Shown here: one piece after another, positions 62,775-64,000 of the stretch | Numbering within the stretch: the stretch's first letter is position 1 | Layout of the letters: the number at the start of each line of letters is the position of its first letter | Origin: Shinisaurus crocodilurus | Taxonomy: Eukaryota; Chordata; Lepidosauria; Squamata; Shinisauridae | Reading direction: 5' to 3' | Assembly (NCBI GenBank): GCA_021292165.1 | Contig: CM037876.1 | Span: forward strand, 309,640,492-309,704,491 | Length of the DNA: 64,000 bases | The notes under the pieces: generated by a model | The model's input: only the letters and a program-made list of their open reading frames with translations | Database searches by the model: none | Told to the model about the DNA's origin: nothing | Program-made: the position numbers and the translations under genes

Positions 62775-63247
62775 GAAATCAACAGCTTGGGGCCAGGGTA
62801 TCTGAACGATCATCTCCTCCCATATGTACCTGCCCGGACACTAAGATCTGCATCAGCGGTCCTTCTCTGAGAGCCCCTGCTAAAGGAAGTGAGGCAGGTG
62901 GATACCAGGAGGAGGGCCTTTTCTGCTGTGGCACCCCCATTATGGAATGAGCTCCCCAAAGAGGTTCGCCTGGTGCCTACTTTGTATTCTGTCTGGCGCC
63001 AGGTGAAGACCTTTCTATTCTCCCAGGCATTTTAATCGTTTTAATCATCTTAATAATTTTAATCTTGTAATTGTTTTTAATTCCGTTATTGTAACTGCTG
63101 CTGCTAGCTCTGCTGTTTGTTTTTAATCTGTGGTTTTAAATTTTATATTTTATATTGTATTTTATGGTTTTAACTGTTGTAAACCGCCCAGAGAGCTTCG
63201 GCTATTGGGCGGTATAAAAATGTATTAAATAAATAAATAAACAAACA
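62775..63247 (+). pseudogene. L2-type LINE 3' portion, longest reading of this subfamily
   Basis: Reads YLNDHLLPYVPARTLRSASA, TRRRAFSAVAPPLWNELPKE and RQVKTFLFSQAF with one stop, then the 3' UTR and GTAAACCGCCCAGAGAGC end with (AAAT)n. Confidence 0.9.
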
Positions 63248-63269
63248 AACAGTTCCATGTGTTTTCTAT

Positions 63270-63450
63270 TTCATAGATTTCATAGATTTCATAGATCATA
63301 GAGTTGGAAGAAGCCTACAAGGCTATCGAGTCCAACCCCCTGCTCAATGCAGGAAACTAGAGGAGGGGTCTCCCATCCAAGTGATAACCAGGCCTGACCC
63401 TGCTTAGCTTTCCACGCCCAGACAAGCTGAGCCAGCGTGAGCCACAGGCC
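63270..63450 (-). repeat. 5S-rRNA-headed SINE with CR1-like tail, copy 6
   Basis: Complete on the minus strand: head GGCCTGTGGCTCACGCTGG, GTCTGGGCGTGG variant, box A to box C intact, tail with four CTATGAAAT-type units. Confidence 0.93.
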
Positions 63451-63624
63451 TGGAAAAGACAGCAGGAAAGAAATGCTAAAATGAAGTATGACCATGTCTT
63501 CCTGGTGCTCTGAGAAATGTACCCCATACCTCTCTGCAAGGATGTCCCGAGTCATTTCAACTGGGCAGATATAAAGCTCCTGCGATTGAGCTGAAGAGCA
63601 ACTTGGTCCCCATTGATGTTCAGA
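63451..63624. other. Unassigned
   Basis: Short stretch without recognised features. Confidence 0.3.
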
Positions 63625-63690
63625 CTCAGCTTGTCTGAGCGTGGAAACCTAAGCAGGGTCAGGCCTGGTTACTACTTGGATGGGAGACCC
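63625..63690 (+). repeat. 5S-rRNA SINE head fragment
   Basis: CTCAGCTTGTCTGAGCGTGG to GGATGGGAGACCC: the 5S part from about base 25 to box C, ending exactly where the CR1-like tail should start. Confidence 0.88.
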
Positions 63691-64000
63691 GCACATTCAG
63701 AGGATGATCTCCAAACTATCCTAAATGCTTTTGCAGAAGCATACGAAAAACTTGGTCTCTCACTTAACATCAAAAAAACCAAAGTGCTTCATCAGCAAGT
63801 GCAAGCCAATCCTTTGGTGATGCCATCTATCCAGCTTGGCGGGACAATACTGGAAAATGTCGATCATTTTCTCTATCTTGGCAGCTATCTTTCTGTTACA
63901 GCTAACATCGACAGTGAAATCCAGCATCGTCTGAGCTCCGCAAGTGCCGCATTTTCTCGAATGAAACATAGAGTGTTCGAGGATCGGGATATTTGTAAGA
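63691..64000 (+). pseudogene. LINE reverse-transcriptase fragment, continues past the window
   Basis: Open without a stop from 63693 to the window end (102 codons, no Met needed). Reads HSEDDLQTILNAFAEAYEKL, LGLSLNIKKTKVL, LENVDHFLYLGSYLSVTANI and HRVFEDRDIC, the region just after the catalytic motif (thumb side) of a LINE reverse transcriptase. It is probably the upstream neighbour of the zinc-finger tail at 2216 and 32838, from memory of how such proteins are ordered. Confidence 0.82.

Overview
This is a vertebrate nuclear genome window, most probably from a squamate reptile (lizard type). That inference rests on the repeat mix: CR1 and L2 LINE fragments, a 5'-truncated L1, CORE/MIR-type tRNA SINEs, a second tRNA SINE, very many hAT-type MITEs, a Helitron-like element and a LINE tail with a C-terminal zinc finger. 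I found no host protein-coding exon I can defend, no rRNA or tRNA gene in a functional state, no CRISPR array and no bacterial operon. Nearly every longer open frame is transposon-derived, a palindrome or minisatellite artefact, or chance. Coordinates of repeats are read by eye and are good to a few bases where target-site duplications (TSDs) are given, and to about 10-30 bases elsewhere.

Layout. 0-9 kb: LINE tail with zinc finger, tRNA SINEs, a perfect-palindrome hAT MITE, a 5S-rRNA-headed SINE, a GC-rich single-copy stretch (about 6.0-7.3 kb) and a hAT element. 9-19 kb: four copies of a repeat with GGGTGGCC ends, one of them containing three further layers of insertions (14.3-15.2 kb), and two inverted, permuted copies of one block (12.1-12.8 and 18.2-18.6 kb). 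19-25 kb: Helitron-like element with an OTU protease remnant, a TAATTA-rich candidate enhancer, a Tigger-like MITE and a 27-bp minisatellite with long open frames. 26-36 kb: CR1, L2 and LINE remnants nested in each other. 37-45 kb: the best CR1 reverse transcriptase (37.7-39.4 kb), a CR1 split by a 5S SINE, and a repeat with four copies in the window. 45-56 kb: hAT MITEs, two minus-strand GGGTGGCC repeats (one with a 10-bp TSD), a CR1 split by an L2, a 5'-truncated L1 with 16-bp TSDs, and a hAT element carrying a CpG-rich insert. 56-64 kb: L2 tails, hAT elements, 5S SINE copies, and at the window end a LINE reverse-transcriptase fragment joined directly to a 5S fragment.

How parts work together: the SINEs encode nothing and must borrow LINE machinery. 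The 5S-headed SINE has a CR1-like 3' tail, and the CORE SINEs have an L2/MIR-like tail; complete-looking CR1 and L2 3' ends occur in the same window. The MITEs need a hAT transposase that is not encoded here. The strongest candidates for something under-described are the 5S-rRNA/CR1 SINE family, the hAT element with the CpG-rich insert, the GGGTGGCC family with 9-10 bp TSD, and the permuted inverted block. I cannot test novelty without a repeat database.
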